NCBI RefSeq assembly: GCF_035325925.1
Contig: NZ_DAOKZA010000003.1
Span: 1-64,000, forward strand
DNA length: 64,000 bases
Reading direction: 5' to 3'
From: Calidifontimicrobium sp035325925
GTDB lineage: Bacteria > Pseudomonadota > Gammaproteobacteria > Burkholderiales > Burkholderiaceae_C
Part shown: positions 41,788-50,487 of the stretch, in pieces
Layout: every line of letters starts with the position of its first letter
How positions within the stretch are numbered: the stretch's first letter is position 1
Position numbers and translations under genes: made by a program
Notes under the pieces: generated by a model
What the model was told of the DNA's origin: nothing
Seen by the model: the letters and a program-made list of their open reading frames with translations, nothing else
Databases searched by the model: none

Positions 41788-43113
41788 CTAGCCGTACAGC
41801 CAGCCGACCAGCGCCAGGCTCAGCGACGGGAACAGCAGCACCAGCAGCACGCGCAGCGCGTCGCTGGCGAGGAACGGCAGCACGCCCTTGTAGGTCTCGA
41901 CGATGGGCACGTCCTTGGTGATGCCGTTGACGACGTAGACGTTGAGCCCCACGGGCGGCGCGATCAGCCCGATGCCCATCGTCATCAGCACCAGGATGCC
42001 GAACCAGATCGCCTTGGACTCGCCGGCCAGTCCCATCAGCTCGAGGCCCATGATCGCCGGGAACAGCACCGGCACGGTCAGCAGCACCATCGACAGCTCG
42101 TCCATCACGCAGCCGAGCGCGACGTAGAACAGCAGCACGCAGCCGACGATGACCAGCGGCGAGACGTCGAGCGTCGACACCCACAGCGCCAGCTGCGCCG
42201 GCAACTGCGTCACCGCCAGCGTCGAGTTCATCATGTCGGCGCCGAGGAAGATCATGAACACCATCGCCGAGGTCTCGGCGGCGCCGAGGAAACTGCGCGC
42301 GATGCCGGCCCAGTCGAGTTCGCGGCGCAGCAGCCCGGCGACGAAGGTGCTCATCGCGCCCACCGCGGCGCCCTCGGTGGGCGAAAAGACGCCGCCGTAG
42401 ATGCCGCCGAAGACGATCGCGAAGATCGCGACGATCGGCCACACGCCGGCCAGCGCGCGCCAGCGGCGCGGCCACGGCAGCGGCTCGCTCGGCGTGGCCA
42501 GTTGCGGGCGCAGCCGGCACACCAGCGCGACGACGCCGACGTACAGCGCCACCGCGATCAGCCCCGGCACCAACGCCGCGGCGAACAGCTTGGCGATGTT
42601 CTGCTCGGTGAGGATCGCGTAGACCACCAGCGGCACCGACGGCGGGATCAGGATGCCCAGCCCGCCGCCGACGGCCAGCGACCCGGTGGCCAGCCGCCCC
42701 GAGTAGCCGTGCTTCTTCATCTCGGGGTAGGCCACCTGCGTGATCGTCGCCGCGGTGGCCACCGCCGAGCCGCACACCGCGCCGAACACGCCGGCGCTGA
42801 GGATCGAGGCCATCGCCAGCCCGCCGCGCACGTGGCCGACGAAGGCGGCGGCGGCCTGGAACAGCACCCGGCTCAGGCCACCCTGCGTCGCGAACTGCCC
42901 CATCAGCAGGAACAGCGGAATCACCGACAGGTCGTACACCGTCAGCCGCGCGACCGCCGAACCCTTGAGCAGGTTGATCAGCGAGCTCTCGTTGGTCAGC
43001 GCGACGTAGCCGAGCGCGCCGGGCACGAACATCGCGGCGGCGATCGGCACGCGCGCGGCCATCAGCAGCATCATCGCGGCGAACATCGCCAGCCCGATCG
43101 CGGTGGGCGTCAC
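41788..43113 (-). CDS. dctM: TRAP transporter large permease DctM
   Basis: A 441-residue, 12-helix subunit that drives Na+-coupled uptake of an organic acid. The motifs IPLFLLMGQFATQGGLSRVLFQ, FGAVCGSAVATAATITQVAYPEM and GGGLGILIPPSVPLVVYAILTEQ are DctM signatures. The start is a GTG at 43113 overlapping the dctQ stop (GTGA), so the two are translationally coupled. In order, the operon runs dctP-dctQ-dctM downstream of the homogentisate genes. Confidence 0.94.
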   Translation of the reverse strand: MTPTAIGLAMFAAMMLLMAARVPIAAAMFVPGALGYVALTNESSLINLLKGSAVARLTVYDLSVIPLFLLMGQFATQGGLSRVLFQAAAAFVGHVRGGLAMASILSAGVFGAVCGSAVATAATITQVAYPEMKKHGYSGRLATGSLAVGGGLGILIPPSVPLVVYAILTEQNIAKLFAAALVPGLIAVALYVGVVALVCRLRPQLATPSEPLPWPRRWRALAGVWPIVAIFAIVFGGIYGGVFSPTEGAAVGAMSTFVAGLLRRELDWAGIARSFLGAAETSAMVFMIFLGADMMNSTLAVTQLPAQLALWVSTLDVSPLVIVGCVLLFYVALGCVMDELSMVLLTVPVLFPAIMGLELMGLAGESKAIWFGILVLMTMGIGLIAPPVGLNVYVVNGITKDVPIVETYKGVLPFLASDALRVLLVLLFPSLSLALVGWLYG

Positions 43114-43601
43114 GCGCGGAACCCCGTCAGGTCGCGCCCGGCGGCCAGCAGCGCCGCCTGCACCAGGGCGATCAGCGCCGTCAGCGCCAGCCCCGGCGCC
43201 AGCGACGCGTAGACCCACCACATCGGCAGGTCGAGGATCATCGTCGCCTCGAAGGTCTGGCGCGAGTCGATCGCGCCCACCGCGGCGCGCCACGACAGCA
43301 GCGCCGCCATCGCCGCGAGCAGCAGCGCGCCGAGCGCGTCGAGCCAGGCGACGTGGCGCGCGCGCAGGCGCTGCGTGAAGAAGTCGACCATGATGTTGCT
43401 GCCGTGCAGCTGGCACCAGGGCAGGCTCAGCGAGATCGCCAGCGCGATGCCGAACTGCGTCAGCTCGACGTCGCCGGGGATCGGCGCGGAGACCGTCGCG
43501 CGGCTGGCGATCGAGACCACCACCGTCACCGCGATCGCGAGGGCGACCAGGCCGCCCGCGAGCGCGAACCCCCAGGCGATGCGGTTGAGCAGGCGAAGCA
43601 T
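43110..43601 (-). CDS. dctQ: TRAP transporter small permease DctQ
   Basis: A 163-residue protein with four helices. RTVSAPIPGDVELTQFGIALAISLSLPWCQLHGSNIMVDFF matches the DctQ core (the region G-x-E-L-x-x-F and H-G-x-N-I). It bridges DctM and the binding protein. The ATG at 43601 lies at the start of the first helix; an ATG thirteen codons upstream is possible. It lies about 100 bp after dctP. Confidence 0.88.
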   Translation of the reverse strand: MLRLLNRIAWGFALAGGLVALAIAVTVVVSIASRATVSAPIPGDVELTQFGIALAISLSLPWCQLHGSNIMVDFFTQRLRARHVAWLDALGALLLAAMAALLSWRAAVGAIDSRQTFEATMILDLPMWWVYASLAPGLALTALIALVQAALLAAGRDLTGFRA

Positions 43602-43703
43602 CGGCGAAACCCCCGATCGAACGAACGGGGCGGGGGCCACGACGGGCCGGCCGCCCCGTTCAGCGCAGCGCCGCGCGCCGAGCCGGCGCGCGGCGGCGGT
43701 GCG

Positions 43704-44735
43704 TCACTTCTTGGCGTACTTCGCGAGCAGGTCGCGGGCGTCCTTCAGCAGTTGCTGCCCGTTGCGGCCGCGCTTGTCCATGTCGGCCACCCATTCCTCG
43801 TACAGCTTGGCCGAGGCCTTGGCCCAGTTGTCGGTCTCCTCGGCGCTGAGCTCGAAGAAGGTGTTGCCGCGGTCGACCGCGTGCTTGCGCGCCGCGGGCT
43901 TGCTGTCGTCCCAGATCTTGCCGATCTGCTGCGACAGCGCGGCGCCGCTGTTCTCGTCGATCACCTTCTTCAGGTCGGCGGGCAGCTTGTCGTAGGCGGC
44001 CTGGTTCATCGCGAACACGAACACCGCCGAATACAGCGCCGGGCGCGACGGGTGCGTCTCGGTGTGGTACTTGACCATCTCGTGCATCTTCAGCGACGGG
44101 ATCACCTCCCACGGCAGCAGGAAGCCGTCGATCGTGCCCTTGCTGATCGCGTCGGGGATCGCCGGCAGCGGCATGCCCACCGGCGCCGCCCCCAGAGTGG
44201 CCAGCAGCTTGTTCGTCTGCCGCGTCGGCGCACGCATCTTCAGCCCGCGGAAGTCGGCCAGCGACTTCACCTGCTTGTCGCGCGTGTGCACGTAACCTTC
44301 GTCGTGCACCCAGGTGGCGAGGATCTTCGTGCCCGGAAACTCGGCGGTGGCGTGCTTCTGCAGGTAGTCCCAGGCGGCCTGCGCGCCGGCCTCGGCCGAG
44401 TTGGTCATGAACGGCAGCTCGAACACCTCCATCGCCGGGAAGCGCCCGGCGGTGTAGCCGGGCAGCGTGATCACCAGGTCGGCGACGCCGTCGCGCACCT
44501 GGTCGACCAGCTGCGGCGGCGTGCCACCGAGCGACATCGACGGGAACACCTGGCACTTCAGCCGGTTCGCCGACGCCTTGGCGACCTTGTCGCACCACGG
44601 CGCGATGACGTTCACCGACGCCATCGCCTGCGTGTTCCAGATGTGGTTGAACTTCAGCGTGACGTCCTGCGCCGCCGCCGGCAGCGCCGCCGCCAGCGCC
44701 GCCGCCAGCGCGCCGATCTTCAGCAGGGTCTTCAT
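43704..44735 (-). CDS. dctP: TRAP transporter solute-binding protein DctP
   Basis: A 343-residue periplasmic receptor with a signal peptide (residues 1-22, ending LPAAAQ). LKFNHIWNTQAMASVNVIAPWCDKV, GLKMRAPTRQTNKLL and GMPLPAIPDAISKGTIDGFLLPWEVI are typical DctP segments; Arg in RAPTR binds the ligand carboxylate. The ligand is probably an aromatic or aliphatic carboxylate. Its position after the homogentisate genes suggests an aromatic acid. The ATG at 44735 has GAGACCTCGCG upstream. Confidence 0.93.
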   Translation of the reverse strand: MKTLLKIGALAAALAAALPAAAQDVTLKFNHIWNTQAMASVNVIAPWCDKVAKASANRLKCQVFPSMSLGGTPPQLVDQVRDGVADLVITLPGYTAGRFPAMEVFELPFMTNSAEAGAQAAWDYLQKHATAEFPGTKILATWVHDEGYVHTRDKQVKSLADFRGLKMRAPTRQTNKLLATLGAAPVGMPLPAIPDAISKGTIDGFLLPWEVIPSLKMHEMVKYHTETHPSRPALYSAVFVFAMNQAAYDKLPADLKKVIDENSGAALSQQIGKIWDDSKPAARKHAVDRGNTFFELSAEETDNWAKASAKLYEEWVADMDKRGRNGQQLLKDARDLLAKYAKK

Positions 44736-44938
44736 CGCGAGGTCTCCGGGCCAGGGGCCATGGGGTTTCGACGCGCGGCAGCATATCGGGTCACACGGCC
44801 GCGGCCCATTCGCGGAACCCCCCAAGCGCCGGCGGACGCGCCCGGGCCGTCCCGATCGTGCCGCAGCGGCCGAGCGCTGCCGGGACCGCGCGGCGCCGTC
44901 CCCGCAGGCGCCGAAGGCGCACCGGAGCGCGCCTCACC

Positions 44939-46246
44939 TCATGCGACGACGGTGCCGATGCAGTCGCCGAAGCCGATGCGTCGCGCGCCCGGACCGGTGC
45001 AGTGGGCGCGCAGGATCACGGTGTCACCGTCGGCGAGGAAGGCGCGCGTCTCGCCCGAGGCCAGCACGAGGGGCTGGCGTCCCCCCTGGCTCAGCTCGAG
45101 CAGCGAGCCGCCCTGCCCCGGCTGCGGCCCCGACAGCGTGCCGGTGCCCAGCAGGTCACCGGGCTGCAGGTTGCAGCCGCCCACGGTGTGGTGCGCGAGC
45201 AACTGCGCCAATGTCCAGTAGGCGTCGAGGAAGTTCGACCGCATCAGCTGCTGCGCCGGCAGGCCGCGCTGGCGCATCGCCGCACTGTGCAGCCAGACCT
45301 CGAGCGTGACGTCGATCGCGCCATGCGTGCGGTTGAACTCGCTGTCCAGGTACGGCAGCGGCGCCGGATCGCCAGGCGGGTGCGCGAACGCCCGGCGGAA
45401 CGGCGCCAGCGCGTCCATCGTCACGATCCACGGCGAGATCGTGCTGGCGAAGTTCTTCGACAGGAACGGCCCGAGCGGCTGGTACTCCCAGGCCTGGATG
45501 TCGCGCGCGGACCAGTCGTTGAGCAGCACCGTGCCGAACAGGTGCGCCTCGGCACGGTCGATCGGCACCGGGTCGCCGAGGGCATTGCCGACGCCGACGA
45601 ACGCGCCGAGTTCGAGCTCGTAGTCCAGCCGCTGGCTGGGGCCGACGTCGGGCATGTCACGATCGGGGCGCTTGACCTGCCCGTGCGGGCGGCGAACCTC
45701 GTGCGGGCCGACACCGATCGACGAGGCGCGACCGTGGTAGCCGATCGGCACCCACTTGTAGTTCGGCAGCAGCGGGTGGTCGGGGCGGAACAGCTGGCCC
45801 ACCGCGGTCGCATGGTGGATGCCGGTGTAGAAATCGGTGTAGTCGCCGATGCGGCAGGGCAACTGCATCTCGGCGTCGGACTGCGGCACCAGGCACAGCT
45901 CGAGGAACGGCCCCTGGTCGCTGTTTTCGGCAAGCGCCGCCGACAGCGCCGCGCGCACGCGCCGCCACGCCTTCGGACCCAGCGCCATGAACGCGGCGAG
46001 GTCGCCGGCGGCCAGCGGCACCAGCAGGTCGGTGACGCCGTCGGGCCAGGGGCACTGCGCGGCGGCGAGTTTCAGGTCGAGCACCTGGTCGCCGATGGCC
46101 ACGCCGATGCGCACCGGCTCGTCGGTCTTCGCGCGGCGGAAGGCACCGAACGGCAGGTTCTGGATCGGGAAGTCGCAGTCGGCGGCGTTGGCCGAGGCGA
46201 CCCAGCTCGTCAGCGCCGGGTCGTGCGTGGCATCGGTGAGGCTCAT
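44939..46246 (-). CDS. fahA: Fumarylacetoacetase
   Basis: A 435-residue enzyme that splits fumarylacetoacetate into fumarate and acetoacetate, the last step of homogentisate breakdown. The conserved core is DYTDFYTGIHHATAVGQLFRP, KWVPIGYHGRASSI, LDYELELGAFVG and LLNDWSARDIQAWEYQPLGPFLSKNF, with the metal-binding Asp/Glu residues in these motifs. The ATG at 46246 overlaps the hmgA stop by 4 bp. Length fits bacterial and mammalian enzymes (about 420-435). Maleylacetoacetate isomerase, the preceding step, is not in this operon. Confidence 0.96.
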   Translation of the reverse strand: MSLTDATHDPALTSWVASANAADCDFPIQNLPFGAFRRAKTDEPVRIGVAIGDQVLDLKLAAAQCPWPDGVTDLLVPLAAGDLAAFMALGPKAWRRVRAALSAALAENSDQGPFLELCLVPQSDAEMQLPCRIGDYTDFYTGIHHATAVGQLFRPDHPLLPNYKWVPIGYHGRASSIGVGPHEVRRPHGQVKRPDRDMPDVGPSQRLDYELELGAFVGVGNALGDPVPIDRAEAHLFGTVLLNDWSARDIQAWEYQPLGPFLSKNFASTISPWIVTMDALAPFRRAFAHPPGDPAPLPYLDSEFNRTHGAIDVTLEVWLHSAAMRQRGLPAQQLMRSNFLDAYWTLAQLLAHHTVGGCNLQPGDLLGTGTLSGPQPGQGGSLLELSQGGRQPLVLASGETRAFLADGDTVILRAHCTGPGARRIGFGDCIGTVVA

Positions 46247-47532
46247 GGTCGGAAGCGGTCCTGCAGGCCGGCCCAGCAGCCGGCGTAGTCGGTGTCGAGC
46301 GCGCCGCAGGACAACGCGTACGCGGTGGGGCGGAAGCGCCAGCGGCTCTCGAACATGAAGGCCAGCGTCGCGTCGAGCTTGTGCGGCGCCAGTGCAGCGT
46401 GTGTCGCCTTGTCGAAGGCCTCGGCGTCGGGGCCGTGCGGCACCATGCAGTCGTGCAGGCTCATGCCGCCGGGGCGGAAGCCCTCCGGCTTGGCGTCGTA
46501 CTGGCCGTGGACCAGTCCCATGAACTCGCTCATCACGTTGCGGTGGTACCAGGGCGGGCGGAACGTGTCCTCGGCGACCATCCAGCGCGGCGGGAAGATC
46601 ACGAAGTCGCAGTTGGCCACGCCGGGCGTGTCGCTCGGGCTGGTGAGCACCGTGAAGATCGACGGGTCGGGGTGGTCGAAGCTGATCGAGCCGATGGTCA
46701 TGAAGGTGCGTGTGTCGTAGACGTACGGCACCAGGTTGCCGTGCCAGGCGACGACGTCGAACGGCGTGTGGTCCTGGCGCGCGGCCCACAGCGCGCCGCC
46801 GAACTTGCGCACGATCTCGTGCGCGCCATCGTCGGCCTCGAAAGCCGCCACCGGGGCACGGAAGTCGCGTGCGTTGGCCAGCCCGTTGCTGCCGATCGGC
46901 CCGAGCTCGGGCAGGCGGAACGGCGCACCGTAGTTCTCGCACACGTAGATGCGCGACGCGCCGTCGACCGCGACCTTGAACACCATGCCGCGCGGCAGCA
47001 GCAGCACCTCGCCGGGCGCGGCGCGCAGCACGCCGCACTCGGTGGTCACCGTCAGCGCGCCCTGCTGCGGCACGAGCAGCATCTCGGCGTCGGCATTGAC
47101 GAAGGCACGCCGCGTCATCGAGCGGTTGACCAGCGCCAGGTGCGCGGCCACGCCGGTCTGCGCTTCGGCGTCGCCGTTGACGACGATGGTGCGCATGCCG
47201 TCGACGAAGTCCAGCGGCTCGTCGGGCACCGGAATCGGCTGCCAGCGCAGCGGGTCGGGTGGCGTCGCGACACCGTCGGCGGCGCCGGTCTTCCAGAGCG
47301 GCTGCGCATACGCCTGGTAGCCGCCGACGGCCACCGACGGCCGGCGCCGGTACAGCCAGGTGCGCAGGTTCTGGTGCCGCGGGGCGGTGAACGCGGTGCC
47401 CGACAGCAGCTCGGCGTACAGGCCGTGCGGCGGCCGCTGCGGGCTGTTGCGGCCCTGCGGCAGCGCGCCGGGCACCGCCTCGGTGGCGAACTGGTTGCCG
47501 AAACCGCCCTGGTAGCCCGGGTCCGCGCTCAT
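46243..47532 (-). CDS. hmgA: Homogentisate 1,2-dioxygenase
   Basis: A 429-residue cupin dioxygenase that opens the homogentisate ring to maleylacetoacetate. YQGGFGNQFATEAVPGALP is the conserved N-terminus. The iron site lies in FPPRWMVAEDTFRPPWYHRNVMSEFMGLVHGQYDAK (His, Glu and His ligands), followed by GGMSLHDCMVPHGPD. It overlaps fahA and the DUF2783 gene by 4 bp each, so the three are translationally coupled. Confidence 0.97.
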   Translation of the reverse strand: MSADPGYQGGFGNQFATEAVPGALPQGRNSPQRPPHGLYAELLSGTAFTAPRHQNLRTWLYRRRPSVAVGGYQAYAQPLWKTGAADGVATPPDPLRWQPIPVPDEPLDFVDGMRTIVVNGDAEAQTGVAAHLALVNRSMTRRAFVNADAEMLLVPQQGALTVTTECGVLRAAPGEVLLLPRGMVFKVAVDGASRIYVCENYGAPFRLPELGPIGSNGLANARDFRAPVAAFEADDGAHEIVRKFGGALWAARQDHTPFDVVAWHGNLVPYVYDTRTFMTIGSISFDHPDPSIFTVLTSPSDTPGVANCDFVIFPPRWMVAEDTFRPPWYHRNVMSEFMGLVHGQYDAKPEGFRPGGMSLHDCMVPHGPDAEAFDKATHAALAPHKLDATLAFMFESRWRFRPTAYALSCGALDTDYAGCWAGLQDRFRP

Positions 47533-47750
47533 GCCGTTCTTCCTTCGCGCTGGCGCAGCACGCTGGCCCGCGCCGCGGCCAGCGCCTGGCGCAGCACGTC
47601 GAGCCGGCCGACGTGGTTGGCCAGCAGCAGCACGAGCTTGGCGTTGAGCTCGTGGCTCTGCGCGGTGCCCAGGTCGCGGTGCGCGTCGATCAGCGCCTCG
47701 TAGAAGTCGTCGGGCGCGTCGAGGTGAGGTTCGGTGATCAGCGTGTCCAT
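47529..47750 (-). CDS. DUF2783 small protein, possible monooxygenase coupling protein
   Basis: A 73-residue helical protein. HLDAPDDFYEALIDAHRDL and SHELNAKLVLLLANHVG match the DUF2783 family, found next to flavin monooxygenases. In Pseudomonas putida a small protein of this kind, MhaB, couples the flavoprotein MhaA for 3-hydroxyphenylacetate hydroxylation to homogentisate. Here it is tightly placed between the monooxygenase (10-bp gap) and hmgA (4-bp overlap), which supports that role. The MhaB match is from memory and is not computed. Confidence 0.7.
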   Translation of the reverse strand: MDTLITEPHLDAPDDFYEALIDAHRDLGTAQSHELNAKLVLLLANHVGRLDVLRQALAAARASVLRQREGRTA

Positions 47751-47760
47751 GGGGTCCTCG

Positions 47761-49404
47761 TCAGGCCGTGGCGGTGGCGCGTGCGATCGCGTCCTCGACC
47801 GCGGCCGTCGTCGGTGCGCGCCAGCGCGCGGCCACATGCTGGTCGGGGCGCAGCAGGTAGGCGCTGCCGGGTCGCAGGTCGTAACGCCGGGCGAGCCAGC
47901 CGTCGGGGTCGTCGGCCGGCGACAGCACCAGCCGCTTGAGCGGCAGCCCGGTGCAGCAGCGCGGCGCGGTCTCCCAGGCGAGCAGCGTGAAGTCGCCGCC
48001 GAGCTCGCGCAGCAGCCAGCTCGCGCGGCCGTCGATCGCCAGCGGCGCGTCGGCCGCCGGCGCGCCGGGGCGCATCGCGCCCTGCCAGTCGGCGTCGGCG
48101 TCGGCCGTGTTCAGCGGCGAGCCGTCGTAGGTGCTCGGCAGCGACAGCCGTCCGCTGTTGACCAGCCGCCGCGCGAACGCGTGCTCGCGCGACAGGTCGA
48201 GCACGGCGTCGCGGAACAGCCGCGAGACCTCGCTCTTGGGCGTGATGAAATCGGTCGAACGCGTCGAGTTCAGCAGGTTCTCGTCGGCGGCGCGCTCGCG
48301 CTCGACGGCGTAGCTGTCGAGCAGCGACGCCGGCGACGCGCCGCGCAGCACGCGGTCGAGCTTCCAGGCCAGGTTGTCGACGTCCTGCACGCCCGAGTTC
48401 GCACCGCGCGCGCCGAACGGCGAGACGCGGTGCGCCGCGTCGCCGGCGAACAGCACGCGGCCGTGCCGGAAGCGGTCCATGCGCTCGCAGGCGAAGGTGT
48501 ACACGCTGGCCCACTCCAGCTCGAACTTCGCGTGGGCGCCGAGCAGCGCACGCACGCGCGGCACGATGCGCTCGGGCTTCTTCTCCTCGTCGGCGTCGGC
48601 GTCCCAGCCGAGCTGGAAGTCGATGCGCCAGACGTTGTCGGGCTGGCGGTGCAGCAGCACGCTCTGGTTCGGATGGAACGGCGGATCGAACCAGAACCAG
48701 CGCTCGGTCGGGAAGTCGGCCGCCATCTTCACGTCGGCGATCAGGAAGCGGTCGCGGAAGGTGCGGCCCTTGCTCTCGAGCCCCATCAGCCGACGCAGCG
48801 GTGACCGCGCGCCGTCGCAGGCGACCAGCCAGTCGCTGGCGACCTCGTAGCGCCCCTCGGGCGTGTCGACGCCGAGCAGCACGCCGTCGTCGCGCGCCTC
48901 GAGCGCCACCACCTCGTGGCGGAAGCGCAGCTCGAGGTTCGGCAGCGCGGCGGCACGCGCGACCAGATAGGCCTCGGCGTAGTACTGCTGCAGGTTGACG
49001 AAGGCCGGCCGTTCGTGGCCGGGCTCGGGCAGCAGGTCGAAGGTGTAGACATGCTCGTCGCCGAAGAACACCTTGCCGACGTTCCAGCCCACGCCCTTGG
49101 CGACCATCGGCTCGCCGACGCCGAGACGGTCCCAGATCTCGAGCGTGCGCTTGGCGAAGCAGATCGCACGCGAGCCGACCGACAGGCGGCAGTCGTTGTC
49201 GAGCAGCAGCACGCGCTGGCCACGCTGCGCGAGGTCGATCGCCGCGCTCAGCCCCACCGGGCCGGCGCCGACGACGACCACCGCGTGGCGCGCCGGCCGG
49301 CCGTCGCGCGCGTACGCGTCCTGGTCGGCCGAACGCTGGTAGTCGAACTCGAGCGCCTGCAGTTGTGCACCGCCGGCGTCGGGCGGCAAGTCGATGGGCC
49401 TCAT
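47761..49404 (-). CDS. FAD-dependent aromatic monooxygenase (MhaA-like)
   Basis: A 547-residue PHBH-fold flavoprotein. The FAD motifs are VVVGAGPVGLSAAIDL, the DG motif CDGARSPLRRLMG and the GD motif FAGDAAHRVSPFGARGANSGVQDVDNLAWKL. A C-terminal thioredoxin-like domain (about 440-540) resembles those of MhpA and phenol hydroxylase. It should ortho- or para-hydroxylate a phenolic acid using NAD(P)H and O2. Given hmgA, fahA and the DUF2783 protein beside it, 3-hydroxyphenylacetate 6-hydroxylation to homogentisate is the best guess. The ATG at 49404 begins MRPIDLPP. Confidence 0.85.
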   Translation of the reverse strand: MRPIDLPPDAGGAQLQALEFDYQRSADQDAYARDGRPARHAVVVVGAGPVGLSAAIDLAQRGQRVLLLDNDCRLSVGSRAICFAKRTLEIWDRLGVGEPMVAKGVGWNVGKVFFGDEHVYTFDLLPEPGHERPAFVNLQQYYAEAYLVARAAALPNLELRFRHEVVALEARDDGVLLGVDTPEGRYEVASDWLVACDGARSPLRRLMGLESKGRTFRDRFLIADVKMAADFPTERWFWFDPPFHPNQSVLLHRQPDNVWRIDFQLGWDADADEEKKPERIVPRVRALLGAHAKFELEWASVYTFACERMDRFRHGRVLFAGDAAHRVSPFGARGANSGVQDVDNLAWKLDRVLRGASPASLLDSYAVERERAADENLLNSTRSTDFITPKSEVSRLFRDAVLDLSREHAFARRLVNSGRLSLPSTYDGSPLNTADADADWQGAMRPGAPAADAPLAIDGRASWLLRELGGDFTLLAWETAPRCCTGLPLKRLVLSPADDPDGWLARRYDLRPGSAYLLRPDQHVAARWRAPTTAAVEDAIARATATA

Positions 49405-49412
49405 CGCGGCGC

Positions 49413-50366
49413 TCAGCTTTCCAGCGCCGCCCACATCTGGCGGTCGCGCTCGGCCGTCCACACGCGCGGGTCGGGGTGCTGCGTGGCCTCGTCGTAGGCG
49501 CGCGTCACGTCGAACGGCATGCAGTGGTCGAAGATCACCCACTGGCCGTAGCGCGGCTTGAGCCGGTCGTAGGTCTCGCGGTAGACGGCGTTCAGGTCCT
49601 TGCCGGCGGCCGCACCAGAGCGCACGCTGGCCCAGAGGTCGCTGACGAAGGCCCGGGTGCCGGCCAGGCCCTGCGCGACCTGCGCCTCGCCGCGCAGCGC
49701 GGCACCGCGCCCGGGCACCAGCGCCAGCGGGTTCAGCGCGGCGATGTTGTCCAGCGTGGTCGGCCAGTCCTCGAAGTAGGCGTCGCCGGCATACGGCGTG
49801 GCGCCGAACTCGACCAGGTCACCCGCGAGCATCGTGCGCTCGCCGGGCAGCCAGACCACGGTGTCGCCCTTGGTGTGGCCACGGCCGAGCTGCAGCAGCT
49901 GCACCTCGAGGCGGCCCAGCCACAGCGTCATCCTGCCGGTGAAGGTCATCGTCGGCCAGGTCAACCCCGGCGGCACCGTCTCGACGTTGCGGAACAGGCG
50001 CGGGAAGCGGCCGATCTCGCTGGCCTTGTCGGCCTCGCCGCGCTCGACGATGAGGTCGTAGGTGTCCTGGCTGGCGATGATCTCCTGCGGCCGGTAGGCG
50101 CTGGCGCCGAGCACGCGCACGGCGTGGTAGTGCGTCAGCACCACGTACTTGATCGGCTTGTCGGTGACCTCGCGGATGCGCCGGATCACGTCGGCGGCCA
50201 TCGCCGGCGTGGCCTGCGTGTCGGCGACGAGCACGGCATCGTCGCCGACGACGACGCCGGTGTTCGGGTCGCCCTCGGCGGTGTAGGCCCAGGCGTGCTC
50301 GGAGATCTGCTCGAAGCTGACCTGCTTTTCTTCCAGGTCGGCTTGCGAGGCGAAGGCTTTGCTCAT
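49413..50366 (-). CDS. MBL-fold protein with a changed HxHxDH motif
   Basis: A 317-residue metallo-beta-lactamase-fold protein. Most such enzymes have HxHxDH; here it is His79-Tyr-His81-Ala-Val83-Arg84, so the Asp and His that build the second zinc site are replaced. Other family positions remain: His in GRGHTKGDT, Asp in AGDLVEFG and a late His in FDHCM. It may bind a single metal. It is the first gene of the homogentisate operon, 8 bp before the monooxygenase, and divergent from the IclR regulator. A hydrolase or lactonase step on an aromatic intermediate is possible, but the substrate is unknown. Confidence 0.8.
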   Translation of the reverse strand: MSKAFASQADLEEKQVSFEQISEHAWAYTAEGDPNTGVVVGDDAVLVADTQATPAMAADVIRRIREVTDKPIKYVVLTHYHAVRVLGASAYRPQEIIASQDTYDLIVERGEADKASEIGRFPRLFRNVETVPPGLTWPTMTFTGRMTLWLGRLEVQLLQLGRGHTKGDTVVWLPGERTMLAGDLVEFGATPYAGDAYFEDWPTTLDNIAALNPLALVPGRGAALRGEAQVAQGLAGTRAFVSDLWASVRSGAAAGKDLNAVYRETYDRLKPRYGQWVIFDHCMPFDVTRAYDEATQHPDPRVWTAERDRQMWAALES

Positions 50367-50420
50367 GGTCGGGTCCTCGGTCGCGCTGAATCGGTTCGGG
50401 ATGGGGTTCTGGGCTTGATC

Positions 50421-50470
50421 TTAGTCAGAAAGTTCGTTAATGTCTAACTCATTCAATTAAGTAGAAGCGC
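50421..50470. promoter_or_regulatory. AT-rich divergent promoter between the MBL and IclR genes
   Basis: A 50-bp AT-rich island in GC-rich surroundings, within the 121 bp between divergent starts. It contains GTTA-N5-TAAC at 50436-50448, a short inverted repeat, and several TTAA-like words. This is the natural place for an IclR operator and both promoters. Confidence 0.5.
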
Positions 50471-50487
50471 GTAAGGCGGCCAGGACG

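Noticed and set aside
38704..43212. Frame of about 1500 codons opposite the ligase fusion and TRAP genes
   Set aside because: It has no recognisable domain and is a composition artefact. The minus-strand genes have clear motifs and overlaps.
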